Shown here: positions 32,800 through 43,261 of the stretch, one piece after another | How the letters are laid out: every line of letters starts with the position of its first letter | Numbering within the stretch: the stretch's first letter is position 1 | Source: Cristatella mucedo | Taxonomy: Eukaryota > Bryozoa > Phylactolaemata > Cristatellidae | Length of the DNA: 64,000 bases | Assembly: GCA_009760855.2 (NCBI GenBank) | Contig: WPIO01000132.1 | Span: forward strand, 126,001 to 190,000 | Direction of reading: 5' to 3' | Notes under the pieces: generated by a model | What the model saw: only the letters and a program-made list of their open reading frames with translations | Databases searched by the model: none | What the model was told of the DNA's origin: nothing | Position numbers and translations under genes: made by a program

Positions 32800-33830
32800 G
32801 GCAAAGATCATCCGAGGTACCTCTGCAATCTGAAGAACCTCAAGGCTCGGGACTAGGTCCGAATCTTTTCACGGTTGATACTCTCCCTCTTGCCGATGCG
32901 ATTGCCAAAAACAATATATGCTTTCACTTCTATGCAGATGGCACTCAGTTGTATCTTTGCCTTGATCCCTCCCAGCCTTCGAGCAACTCGAATTCTCTCA
33001 ACTCCCTTGCTGCATGCATTGATGACATCCACACTTGGATGGGAGCAAATTTTCTTGAACTAAATGATGATGAAACTAACTTACTAGTTATGGGCAAACC
33101 AAGTATAATTCAGAAATTGGCTAGGCTCACTATCAGCTCTGCCAGAATATCTCCTGTTGAATCTGCTCGAAATATAGATGTCAGATTCCATAGTGATCTT
33201 TCGTTAGACGACCACATCAGCTCCACAATAAAGTCTGCCTACTTTCAGCTGCCTAAAGTTGCTAAAATTCGGGCTTTTTTAGACAGGGATACCACATCTA
33301 AGTTGGTCCATGTATTTGTGACATCCCGTCTTGACTTCTGTAACCCATTGCTTGCTTGCCTACCGGCATGTGCAATGAAGAGCTTACAGCCTCTGCGAAA
33401 CTCTGCAGCTAGGCTTTTCGGAATCCAACAGTCTACCAATACCTCGTACAAACCTCAAATACTTTGGAGACCATGCATTTAGTTCGTATGCTCCCAAAGC
33501 CTGGAACTCCCTCCCGACTTGTGTCACAACATGACTTGACCACGTTTAAAAAGAACTTACAATAACACCTATTTAGGACAGCATTTAGTGGGTCCCTGTG
33601 ATTTGTCCTTGATGTGCTAATTCGTGCTGACACTGTGCATGCTGCCACTAACCACATTTGCATACTTACCCTGTGCACGTCACTCCTAACCATGTTTTTC
33701 ATGTTGTTTATCAAGCATGATATGACTCATCATTCAATTGCATTTCCCTTTGCATCAAATGTAAAGCGCCTAGAAAGAGAATTAGTTCTCTGAGGGCGCT
33801 TCATCAAGTGCATTGTTATTATTATTATTA
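32800..33830 (+). mobile_element. LINE-A fragment with RT C-terminal half
   Basis: Plus frame 32949-33482: LYLCLDPSQPS, LNSLAACIDDIHTWMGANFL, LNDDETNLLVMGKPS, RFHSDLSLDDHISS, TSKLVHVFVTSRLDFCNPLL. The YADD position upstream reads YADG. About 200 bp of the [11 protein letters not shown] region is deleted at about 33417. It ends GCATTGTTATTATTATTATTA. Confidence 0.8.
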
Positions 33831-33832
33831 TG

Positions 33833-34422
33833 TCTTGAGAGTCGCAGCTGCCACATAACACCACTTCTCGCCGACTTGCACTGGCTCCCAGTCAAGCAAC
33901 GCATCGACTTCAAGGTTCTGTGGACACTTTTAGGTTCCTTTATTCTTTCGCCCGAGCCTACTTATCAGATCTACTTCCCCACCAGACAATGCACCTTATC
34001 ACCCACTTTTTGGAATCTAACTGTTTACCTATACCTCGTCCAAACCTCAAATCATTTGGAGTCCGCTCATTTAGTTCGCATGCTTCCAAAGGCTGGAGCT
34101 CACACCCGAATTGTGTCACGACATCCCCCGATTTGACCTCATTTAAAAAGAAATTTAAAGCACACCAATTCGTGATAGCATTTAGTGAGTCCCTGCGATT
34201 CTTCCTCTATGTGTTTATGCGTGCTAACACTGTGCATGCTGCAACTAACCACACTTGTATGTTGACCCATGTCATACCTAACCATGTTTTTCATGTCGTT
34301 TATCAAGCATGATAACACTCATCATTCGAGCGTGTTTCCTTTGCAGCAAATGCTTAAGCGCCTAGAAGGAGATCGAGTTCTCTGAGGACGCTTTATCATG
34401 TGTATTATTATTATTGTTATAA
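33833..34422 (+). mobile_element. Second LINE-A fragment in tandem
   Basis: Starts at GTCTTGAGAGTCGCAGCTGC and encodes [20 protein letters not shown] and, after a frameshift, HPNCVTTSPDLTSFKKKFKA, ending TATTATTATTGTTATAATC. It begins about where the copy before it is deleted. Confidence 0.75.
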
Positions 34423-34634
34423 TCATTATAACGGCTAAGATTCGATCGTGCGGTAATATATGGCAAAGGTCGCACTAATCGAGAAGTCGTATAACGTACT
34501 GGCAGTTTCGCTTTCAAAGTTAGCATTGTCCTTTGAACTGATTTGAGCTCTCGGCCACAACACTGTTGATGAAGGCAGACACCATTGTTAAAAGCCTGTT
34601 GCCCTCAGTTTCCGTCAAATCGACTTGGTCACGT

Positions 34635-34897
34635 CTAGGATATGGACTTGCTATGTAAAGGTAGGGGGCGCTCTTTGTCGCTGCCATATTCCGCTCCTCC
34701 ATATTCGGCATTGCTGCATGCATCGGTGCTAAAAACATACAAGTTGCTAGTTGTGATCCAAGTCTCAGGCGTCATCTGTATTAGTCTCGAGTCGGCTAAA
34801 ACTATCGCCGTTGCGAGCTCTAGGGTTGTGGCATAGTTCTGACCGGATGTGGCAGCAGCACAGTCCTTTTGTAACAGCACGGTAGGGAGTTGAAATG
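34635..34897 (-). CDS. Unrecognised possible terminal exon of a secreted protein
   Basis: A strong acceptor (GGTTTTTCAG) at about 34907-34898 opens a frame starting FQLPTVLLQKDC, with SGQNYATTLELATAIVL and TWITTSNLYVFSTDAC, ending at a stop at 34635. Just upstream, minus 35032-34898 encodes MALLILLCAFAYSAEGE, a plausible signal peptide, in a different frame. A small intron with donor ATCT|GTCAGC (about 59 nt) would join them in frame but uses a weak donor. A stronger donor, TCT|GTAAGTAT, sits at about 35045. No family recognised. Confidence 0.28.
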
Positions 34898-35159
34898 CTG
34901 AAAAACCATAGAGTCATTAAATGTCACGCGAGTAGCGGAGGCGGGCTTGGGCTGACAGATTTCAAGATAAGGCACGACTCTCTCTCCCTCAGCGCTGTAC
35001 GCAAAAGCGCATAGCAAAATCAACAAAGCCATGGAATGGGTTGGGATACTTACAGACATTGCAACGCTACGCTCCCTCAAAGACATTGCCACACCACGAC
35101 CCCACTGTCCTATTGGCTGGAAGAGGTGAGTGCAGGCTTTGGCAACGCTGCGAAGCACG

Positions 35160-36680
35160 GCGTGACTTGATCTCCTTCAGCTAGCCGCTGGCGTGCGCCA
35201 CTGTACTTTAGCCCCTCACGCCTCGCCCATGTGGCCAGTGTTCGTGTGTACCGGTAGGAATTTGATCTGCTACCAAAGCGCCAACTCGCGCTAGTGATCA
35301 AAAGCAGAGGGAAGAAAGAATCAGGCACAGCGAGACAGGAGCGAGCTACGGGCTCAAGCGACGAAGAAGTGACGAGACAAAGACGTGAACGAATAGACCA
35401 AGACAAATAAATCAACAAGACATGAACAAATAGATCGACGCTCGTTCCTCTAATATCAGTCAAAGCTCAAATCGTTGCACCGTCTTGCATGAAGGCACAC
35501 ACTAAAGAAGTTACATCTCCCGCCGATTCGTACCGGCTCATAATCTTACCTCGTTCTCAGCGAAATTCCTCTTAAATCAAGCCTGTCGTCTCAGCCATAG
35601 TGTCGAATAGTCGCTGCATCATCTGCCGGAAGCTTAAAAAAAAGGAAAAATGTTCGCACACGCTTTGACAGCGAGTATCGGTCATCCTGACCATAAATTC
35701 GAGGTGACTCGCGCCGAAGAGCAGCGGCTCTGCTACCTGCAGCGACACTTTTATTTGCATTTTTAGGCATTTTCACTCGCCGAGTGCCTCAAGCAGCGGC
35801 ATTAATAGGAATGCGGTATTATGAAACTTGCGTTAGCTAGAGTTCACTTGTGTGTCGTAAAGATGAGAGGGTGACAGAAAGCGACTGGACGCAGTCAAGT
35901 CGGATGGCGAAACCATAGAGTCGACCTTGACAGCTTCGTACTCATTTCCGACAGTGCTGCTGATTTCGATAATACTCGGCACCACTTGCAAGGCATCGGT
36001 AGATCTGCTAGTTCGAATTGAATGCTTCCAGTTCGCGCGAGAGCAAATAGAAGAGGCCAGCGCGGCGACGTGAATGAATTCGCTCAACGTCTCACGTCCC
36101 GCACGCTCTCCGGTCGATGATCGAAAGCGAAATGGTCGCACTGCGAGCAGAAGTTATAAATATGCACTGTGTCATTCAGGCACTACGCCGCCGCGACGCG
36201 GCTCAGCGCGCGCGCGCGCGCACGCGCACACGCGCGCGCGCCAACTAAAAGCCCAGGCTAAGCAGCCCCGCGTAGCCGGCCAAAGTGACAGCGATTTTGC
36301 AATTGGGATTTTGCAATCGAGATTTTCGCACGGACAGCGAGAATGCTGGAAACCTAACTCGCTGTAGCTGGCTGGAGTGCTGGACCGCTCGCACAGCCGG
36401 TCGCTTCTGGCTGAAGACGAGAATCCTAATTGAACTTTGGTCTCAAGGTAGGCGGCCTCCGGTCGCTCGATTTTTAAACTGAAAACAATACTACAATACT
36501 GGCTAGGCGCTGAGAGCCGCGCTAATGTGCAGCCTCCTCCTCACTCGGCTTCTCCGCGGAGCTCCGATGAGACAGCGCTCGTGGTCGAGCGCTCGCTGTC
36601 CGGGTCACTGAACAAGCGTTTCCGGCGGACAGGCTGAGCGCAGCTGAGAGAATACGTGCATCGCTGCCGACGCTCACCGG
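35160..36680. other. Unassigned stretch
   Basis: Moderately GC-rich with short frames only. It includes the CG tract. No domain, repeat family or RNA recognised. Confidence 0.3.
36208..36242. repeat. (CG)n/(CA)n tract
   Basis: Alternating purine-pyrimidine CGCGCGCG and CACACG run, a Z-DNA-prone sequence. Confidence 0.8.
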
Positions 36681-36780
36681 AAGTATTTTTTACGGCGCGT
36701 ACCAAAGCAGAGAGCAGGGTTCTGCGTTCAAACGCTCTGTCATGGTCGAGTGCCAGCGGTCCGAAGGCTCAGCTACTGTA

Positions 36781-37149
36781 GGTGCTGTGGGTGCGGAGCG
36801 AATGCTGCAGGTGCGGAGCGGATGCTGCAGGTGCGGAGCGGATGCTGTAGGTGCGGAGCGGATGCTGTAGGTGCGGAGCGGATGCTGTAGGTGCGGAGCG
36901 GATGCTGTAGGTGCGGAGCGGATGCTGTAGGTGCGGAGCGGATGCTGTAGGTGCGGAGCGGATGCTGTAGGTGCGGAGCGGATGCTGTAGGTGCGGAGCG
37001 GATGCTGTAGGTGCGGAGCGGATGCTGGAGGTGCGGAGCGGATGCTGTAGGTGCGGAGCGGATGCTGGAGGTGCGGAGCGGATGCTGGAGGTGCGGAGCG
37101 GATGCTGTAGGTGTGGAGCGGATGCTGTAGGTGCGGAGCGGATGCTGGA
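36781..37149. repeat. 20-bp minisatellite, about 18 units
   Basis: Unit GTGCGGAGCGGATGCTGTAG repeats without length change. Variants change the last bases (CTGCAG, CTGGAG) or GCGG to GTGG. Because 20 is not a multiple of three, each minus frame encodes the same 20-residue cycle (SIRSAP..., HPLRT...), and none is stopped. Confidence 0.95.
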
Positions 37150-37569
37150 GCACGGCACTCGCTCGCTCGCACGTAGCCTCTAGTTTGCCGTCGCATTTCA
37201 AGTATGGACGAGGATGTATCCAAAGTACGCGGGAATCGAAAGGCTTGTCACTTGCCGTAGCACGTAACGGGCAGGATCGAAAAACTACTCGAGCCAAGTC
37301 GTGTCGCTTCTTTGCTGCAGCGAGCTTTGCACGTCGGCCAAAGCGGCGATCCTCAGGCGATCCTCCAGTCAAAGCTAGAGCGGTACGTCTAGCTAGTGCA
37401 CATTTTCGCTAAGCTTGACCGCTGCACGAGTTAGTAGAATCCCAGAATCCTTCTCCACAATTCTGGATTTTCAGTTAACCCAAGTGATAAGCGTCATGCC
37501 ACCATGCAAAGATCCTCAAATTGGAGCGTTTGTAGGCGGTAAAACGAACCATTTGCTATTTCGAAAGAA

Positions 37570-37602
37570 AAATCAACCACTTTATTGGGAAGTGGTTGAT
37601 TT
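37570..37602. other. Perfect 13-bp inverted repeat with 7-base loop
   Basis: AAATCAACCACTT, loop TATTGGG, AAGTGGTTGATTT. It lies in a plus-strand open frame (37415-37714) that I do not recognise. Confidence 0.6.
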
Positions 37603-37871
37603 GTCTGCTGAAAGAAATAATTCCCATTCTCCAAAATTTGCCTGGAAGCTATCTGAAGGCATTTGCGTTTGCATTCCTGGGTTTGATCTGAAGTCGAAAA
37701 CGCCCCCGCCATAATTGCGTGCGTGAAATTGTTCCTTCGTGAATTAATACAGAGCGCGGGGTTTGTCCAATGGGCGTGCCGCCACGCAGAAGACCCGAGC
37801 TAACGGCGTTTGTTCTCGCATCCAGCCGCTGTGGGTGACAAGGGTAGGCTGACTGTGGCCACCGCTTCTTG

Positions 37872-38000
37872 AGTACCTGTAATGTAATGTAATGTATCTC
37901 CATCAGTAACTCCACAAAGTCATAAAGACCATGTGGGTGTTACGCAGGAGAGTTTTGTGTAGCGCACTCACAGCCTAAGCGGCTTTCGGAACTTCACTAA
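37872..38000 (-). mobile_element. LINE-B 3' end with (TGTAA)n tail
   Basis: TGTAATGTAATGTAATGTATC tail, then the conserved GTAACTCCACAAAGTCATAA and GTTACGCAGGAGAGTTTTGT. Confidence 0.7.
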
Positions 38001-39017
38001 CGAGAGGTTGCAAGACGTGGGCGATTGGAAAAAACTAAGGCTCCCGTGGACAATTGGTTCTCGTTCTGCAGCAGTACAATCCGCCTCGAATAATTGAGAG
38101 TGGCCACACACATTGCGGCAGCGTTCGAGGTGCTAGTCGCGAGAGCGTCCGAGGCAAGAAGCCGCCGCCGGGGTGTGCTTGCACTGCCTGCCATTATTCA
38201 GCGTTAGTCGTTGCTACGATCAGTTGACCCGAATGCCGCAAAGTCCATCAATACGTAAAGTGAACTATATTATGAATAAAATGAAAGTAGCAAGAGCTGG
38301 GGTGAGTCAAACCTAAATTCCAAGCTGCTAGGCGATAGTCATCGAAAATAACTTGATAATAATTACGAAAACCGAGAGTTTCAATAGCAAGCAAACGCCA
38401 AGGGAAAGTTAAGAAACTAGTACCGTCAGGCTAGGCTTGGCCAGAGCCGCCCATCATTGGATGGAGAGCGTGGCAGGACGGTGGCAGGGGCGGCAGGCTG
38501 ACGTGCAGCTCGGCACGTCGGGCGAGTCGGTCAAGGCGAAAGCTCTTTGCTGATAAGAAGAGCCCCAGCGGCTGGCGGCAGGTACGCACGTCAAGCGGCA
38601 GGTACCGTAGCGGCAGGTACAGTAGCCCCCTCACCTAGCCTTACCAGAAAGCGACTGCTCCGGAGCAGTGCGCGGGCTAAGGATTAGCGGGGCACGCCAA
38701 AGTGCGCGAGTTTCGCTGCGCGAGCGCATCTAGTAGCGCGACGGTGCCGCAGCGGCGCACGCGACCAAACGCGGCAGGCTTTATCTGTCGACATGGCAAC
38801 CTGAACGCTTTACTAGGCCGCAGGAAACGTGGCCGCGCCTGAAAAGAACGGCGTGAGTGGAGTGCCGAGCGCCCGAGTGCAGAGTAGTCGCCGTGCTCGC
38901 GAGAATTTTTCGAAAAAGATAAATGTTAGGGAAAGACTGACTCCACCTGCTTGCTGCGCTACGAGTACAGTTTATAATGCATCGCGTCGCCATGTTGGTT
39001 AAAATAGCTAGACGACT

Positions 39018-39096
39018 ACACACACACGCACACATACACATACACAAACACACACACTCGAGAGAGAGAGAGAGAGATAGATAGATAGATAGATAT
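39018..39096. repeat. Compound (CA)n(GA)n(GATA)n microsatellite
   Basis: Three short motifs in succession. Confidence 0.85.
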
Positions 39097-39099
39097 ACT

Positions 39100-39254
39100 T
39101 GTAATTAATTTGCATAACGCCAAAAGATAACTTAATTTCTATTCAGGCGCTACACATATGCCATGGGACTCGAGCCCACAATGCCATTCATTAAATACAT
39201 TCACCTTGACATCGGTCGGGGCGAGCGCCTTAACCGCTTTGCCAAACCAGCTCT
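39100..39254 (-). mobile_element. SINE-2
   Basis: Minus: AGCTGGTTTGGCAAAGCGGT, GTGGGCTCGAGTCCC B box, tail GCGCCTGAATAGAAATTAAG. The middle carries a short extra insert (CATTCATTAAATACATTCAC). Confidence 0.6.
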
Positions 39255-39797
39255 CGCTGATGGAACCGACGTGGTCAGTGCCAGGGTCTTGCCACCTTGA
39301 ACGCTCACGGCATGAGAGCATGAAAGAGAGAGTCTTTTCAGTGAAGTAAGCCAGCACTTCGACATCCAGCTGCTTGATAGCCATTCGCTCTTAGCATAGG
39401 GGTGAGGGCTTCGCACATGCGGTCTGATTTCAAGGGCGGGCAGCAGGTTTTGATATACATATATCAGGTATATGAAAAGACAGCGCGAGCAACTGCAACC
39501 TATCGTGGTTTTCTTCAGCCGTGCACCCAGACGCCCACTGCCTGCTCCTAGTACTCCTTCAGCGGAAGAAGAAGACGACGCAACGATGCTTGAGATGCTG
39601 CACCACCTGAAGGCTCTCCTACTGAAGTCGCCCCTTCAGCGAAGCAGAAGCCTCGCTCGTCTTAGCTGTGCAGTACGTAGTACGCACAGAAAAAGCTCGC
39701 GTGTGCGTAAATCTTTGGCCTGTACGTATGATGAGAAAATCATGAGAAAATGTTTTACTTAGAATCACTGTCAGCACGGTCTTTTTCTTTAGATGAA

Positions 39798-39942
39798 AGG
39801 TCAGCTGATTGATCAGCCTCATTTGCATGTAGCGGTAGAAGAGCATCGACGGCTATTAGTACCGCTTGCAGTGAGCACCGTAGGATCGCTCACTGCCGGA
39901 GTGAACTCGTGACCAGTGTCGTCAAGAGCAGGCACCTTACCC
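39798..39942 (-). mobile_element. SINE-1, old
   Basis: CAGCTGATTGATCAGCCTC tail and an AGCGGTAGAAGAGCATCGAC block; B box degraded. Confidence 0.5.
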
Positions 39943-39959
39943 CTGGGCACCTTTCCCCA

Positions 39960-40080
39960 TTCTGGTGGCTACCGAATTCGTACAGAAAGCCACCGAGGCT
40001 TTGAGTGCGCCGTAGAAAACTCTCCTGCGCAACATTAAATTGGTTATGGTGGCTTTGCGAAGTTCCAGACGGAGATATAT
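39960..40080 (+). mobile_element. LINE-B 3' end, old
   Basis: GGTGGCTACCGAATTCGTAC, GAGTGCGCCGTAGAAAACTC and GGCTTTGCGAAGTTCCAGACGG, diverged from the other copies. Confidence 0.55.
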
Positions 40081-40180
40081 GCATGAATACTGTTGTGTGC
40101 GCCCGATGCATTCTACTCTGGTATTTAACCCAGTGTCGTGACACTAATGTACTCCTCACCTGTGGCCAATAGTTAAGCCA

Positions 40181-40774
40181 TTGACGCACCGCCGCAGCGT
40201 CAGGCCACTAATGCACGTTATATTTCTTGACGTCGGCAGTTATTCATCGAGCTCTTTCGTATATGTACGCTGTGAGAGAAACAGGGAGTCTCGTTTATCG
40301 CTCACATTATCGCTTGTGTCTCCGCGAGACTCCACTAGAGCTGCCGCCGCCGGAGCCACTGTAATACTACAATACTCTCTACTTGAACGGACTGCTTTAC
40401 GCACCTTCTGGCGGCATACACCAATCGGCCGATCAACCGTGTCCATCGGCATTACATATAATTTCTATCCCTTTGTGCTAAACAACTTCCGCAAGGTAGA
40501 TCTAATAGCTCTTTATCTAGAAAATGCTGCTGAGTTAGGAACGCAGATGAGGTCTCAAGCTGCTTCTGCTAAATCGAAAAAATTGCTACACTTGAATGCA
40601 ATGCGGTCAAAGCTTACGCAAGACGAGCGTGCTGGCTTTAAGTACCCTCCGTATCGACCCTCCATATCCTTACCCCCACCAGCCGCAACCTGCATGCACG
40701 AACAAGCTACAGGAATGCATGCCGCGTGGCCTTTTACCTACGAAGGCACGGGCTTTTGGGCAAGACCAATGTAG
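40181..40774 (+). other. Unrecognised 197-codon plus-strand frame
   Basis: Ends ...SISLPPPAATCMHEQATG then GTGFWARPM. The middle contains KVDLIALYLENAAELGTQ and KSKKLLHLNAMRSKLTQ. No signal peptide, no domain recognised, and no splice context checked. Kept only because of its length. Confidence 0.15.
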
Positions 40775-40819
40775 CGGTATTCAAATTGGGGAAACCGGAA
40801 GCATTGATAGCTAGCGACC

Positions 40820-42320
40820 GTCGATCCCGCTCTGCTTTCCCATGTTGACCTTTCGCTGCCATTTCGCTGCCTGAGAACGAAATCACCCAGCCGACCGACC
40901 GGTAAGCAGACCAAGCTCGCTCATAACGTATTCAAGAAGAGCACCACCGCTACTCCCGATTCGCCTGAGCAAAGCTGAGCGTTTCTCGGAGGCTGTCGGA
41001 AAAAGAGGGAACTGGCCTGGCCCACTCACTCGCGCAGGTTCAAGGTCGGCTGCTGGGTGGGGCGTACGAAGCTGCTCCAGCCGCCGGCGGCTGAAAGAAA
41101 ACGGACGCGCTTGTTCAATCAGCGCGCGCGCTACGTCCAGGAGTCGCTGTCGGCGACCTGAGAACGACTTCCTAGTGCTGCACGTGGTATAGAACACTCC
41201 CACTTACGCTTCGAAAAAAAGCAATCTAGCGAAGCCTCAATCTAGCCTCAAGGTTCCCTAGGCCGCAGCGTCGAGTGGCTAGCCCTGGGCGCGCATTTTC
41301 GCTAGTGACCGAGAATGTCTGACTAGTAAAGAAGTTATTTCCCCACAGCGTTCGCTGCCCGACGGAGTCGTGTTACTTCAGCTAATGCCTCGATTTGATT
41401 TAATGTCTCGCTTCAATATGGCCACGTCTTTATCATCGTTTAATGGAGAGTTAGCTAAGGTCAACGGCAGCGAACGAATAAAGAGACTAAATGGAGTGGA
41501 CAAGAATCCGGAACTCCCTGCCGTTTGACTCTCAATGCATATACACGCTCGCCGTAATCAAGAAAGGCTGGTCGAACGGAGGCAGTGCGCTCTGAACGGC
41601 TGTACCGTACAGATCTAACTGGAACGTAGAGGCTTCACAAAAACCTAGCCCTATGCAGTAAGGTAGTTGTTCACTTAGTCAACACGCGGTATCTGCTCCA
41701 TTATTTTGTTCACACACGATCAGAATAAATACTTACAAAGTATTCATTCAACGATTTTGATATCGTAGAGATGGGGTTAAAAACAGCGTGAACTTGGCGT
41801 GAAAACCGACCAGAGATCTCCGGCGGGTGCTCGGTGGAGCCGATGGCAAATCAACCCTTGAAAGCTGTAACTCAGCTGGCCAAAACACTCTCACTTCCAC
41901 AAAGATGACGAGTCAATTTCGCCTCGGAATCTGGCTCAGGCACAGGAATTTTCATACCGCACGGTTAACAACGTAGCTCATTTTAAAGGAGAAAGAAGAA
42001 AGCCTCGATCCCCATAATAAACGCAACAATGCAAGCCGCTGCGATAGCGACTGTCTCTCTGCGAGCTCTACGTTCCTGCTCACGACATTCGCGACATTTG
42101 CTGTTGCAGCATACGAGCAGCTTACTCCAATGGACCGTGGACTCACAGCCAACAGCCCACTATCGCTCTACCAAGGTCAGATTCCTATGGTATCTGGTTT
42201 TTCTGGTCCAAAATAAGATTTCACCAGATAACCGCATCAGGTCAGCAGTCTTATTTGCCTGGTTTCAGTTGCGTGCGCGAAAATCTGGGCGTCTTTTTAT
42301 TAGGATACCGCGGTTAGGCC
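40820..42320. other. Unassigned stretch
   Basis: No repeat family or coding domain recognised. Short frames on both strands only. Confidence 0.3.
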
Positions 42321-42329
42321 GGTCCAAGA

Positions 42330-42540
42330 ATTTGCGACATCCTGTCTGCAGTAGTGAAACTCGTCGTTTGCAGGTCCTCCTGCTGGTGCATTTGCCAGGT
42401 TACAGTTGGTGCAGGAATCGGTGGCCAAGCTCGAACTGAGCGGTGACCTTTGAAACTGTCTTATTACACCCAGTATCACCAACCTGCACCGGCTCACCAT
42501 CGAGCAGCACAAGGCCGCCTTCAAGGCCGTAGGCACCCAC
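42330..42540 (+). mobile_element. LINE-C RT tail fragment
   Basis: The plus strand reads (with stops) AGPPAGAFARLQLVQESVAK and ITPSITNLHRLTIEQHK, the L2-like RT C-terminus, but not close to LINE-A. Confidence 0.5.
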
Positions 42541-42567
42541 TTTTATGTCCCGTCGTTCTCTAGCTCT

Positions 42568-42833
42568 GCTTTACCTATGCAATGCAATGTATCTTCATCT
42601 GAAATTCACAAAGACTGCGTGTGTTACGCAGGAGAGTTTTGTATAGCGAACTCACAGCCTAAACGTCTTTCGGTACGCATTCGGTAGCCAACAGATTTCA
42701 TCGCATGCAACAAAGAGAAAGCGGGAAGCATAGCAGAGTCAGGAGAGCAGTTGAAGTAGTGAGTAGCACGGAAGTAGAAGCTAAGGACAGCTGAAAATGG
42801 TGAGCCATAGTCGGCAGCAGGAGAGTAGTTGTC
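42568..42833 (-). mobile_element. LINE-B 3' end
   Basis: ATGCAATGCAATGTATCTTC tail and the TTACGCAGGAGAGTTTTGTA and TTCGGTAGCCAACAGATTTC blocks, up to GGCAGCAGGAGAGTAG. Confidence 0.7.
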
Positions 42834-42849
42834 CCACCTATCGGAAACA

Positions 42850-43200
42850 CTTATTTCTCAGGCTGTGCAAAGTTCCCTGCTAGCCTGACCCCAAGTCGTT
42901 TAGCTGTGCCTCTAACCAACCTCAAATCCTTTCGAGGCAACACATTCAGCCAGTATACTACAAAAGTCTGCAACTTTTCTTTTCATCTTAGGTCACGACA
43001 CTCACCGACTATGCGAAATTTTAAAAAGACGTATACATCAAACACATTCCTCGCAGTATCGTTGCATGCATATGGGTGCTGAAGCCGTGCATGCAATTAC
43101 AAACCAGCTGACACGTTTCCCTTCTAGCATTTCAAAAATCTCTACATAGACAGAGATTTGGCTCTCTGGAGCGCTATATACATTTTTTATTATTGCCAAG
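42850..43200 (+). mobile_element. LINE-C 3' end
   Basis: A coding remnant like CRLTPSRLAVPLTNLKSF, a TTTTAAAAAGACGTATACAT segment, then a tail CAGAGATTTGGCTCTCTGG then AGCGCTATATACATTTTTTA. The tail is close to that of SINE-2. Confidence 0.55.
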
Positions 43201-43261
43201 TTTGAGTTTGGGGTATGGCTGGCTTTTGATTACAGTAGTTCTATCCAGATTTACAATCTCA

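Noticed and set aside
36690-37372. Three overlapping Ser-Ala-Pro-His repeat proteins
   Set aside because: All three frames are kept open by the same 20-bp repeat, so frame length is no evidence of coding. Recorded as a finding but not as genes.
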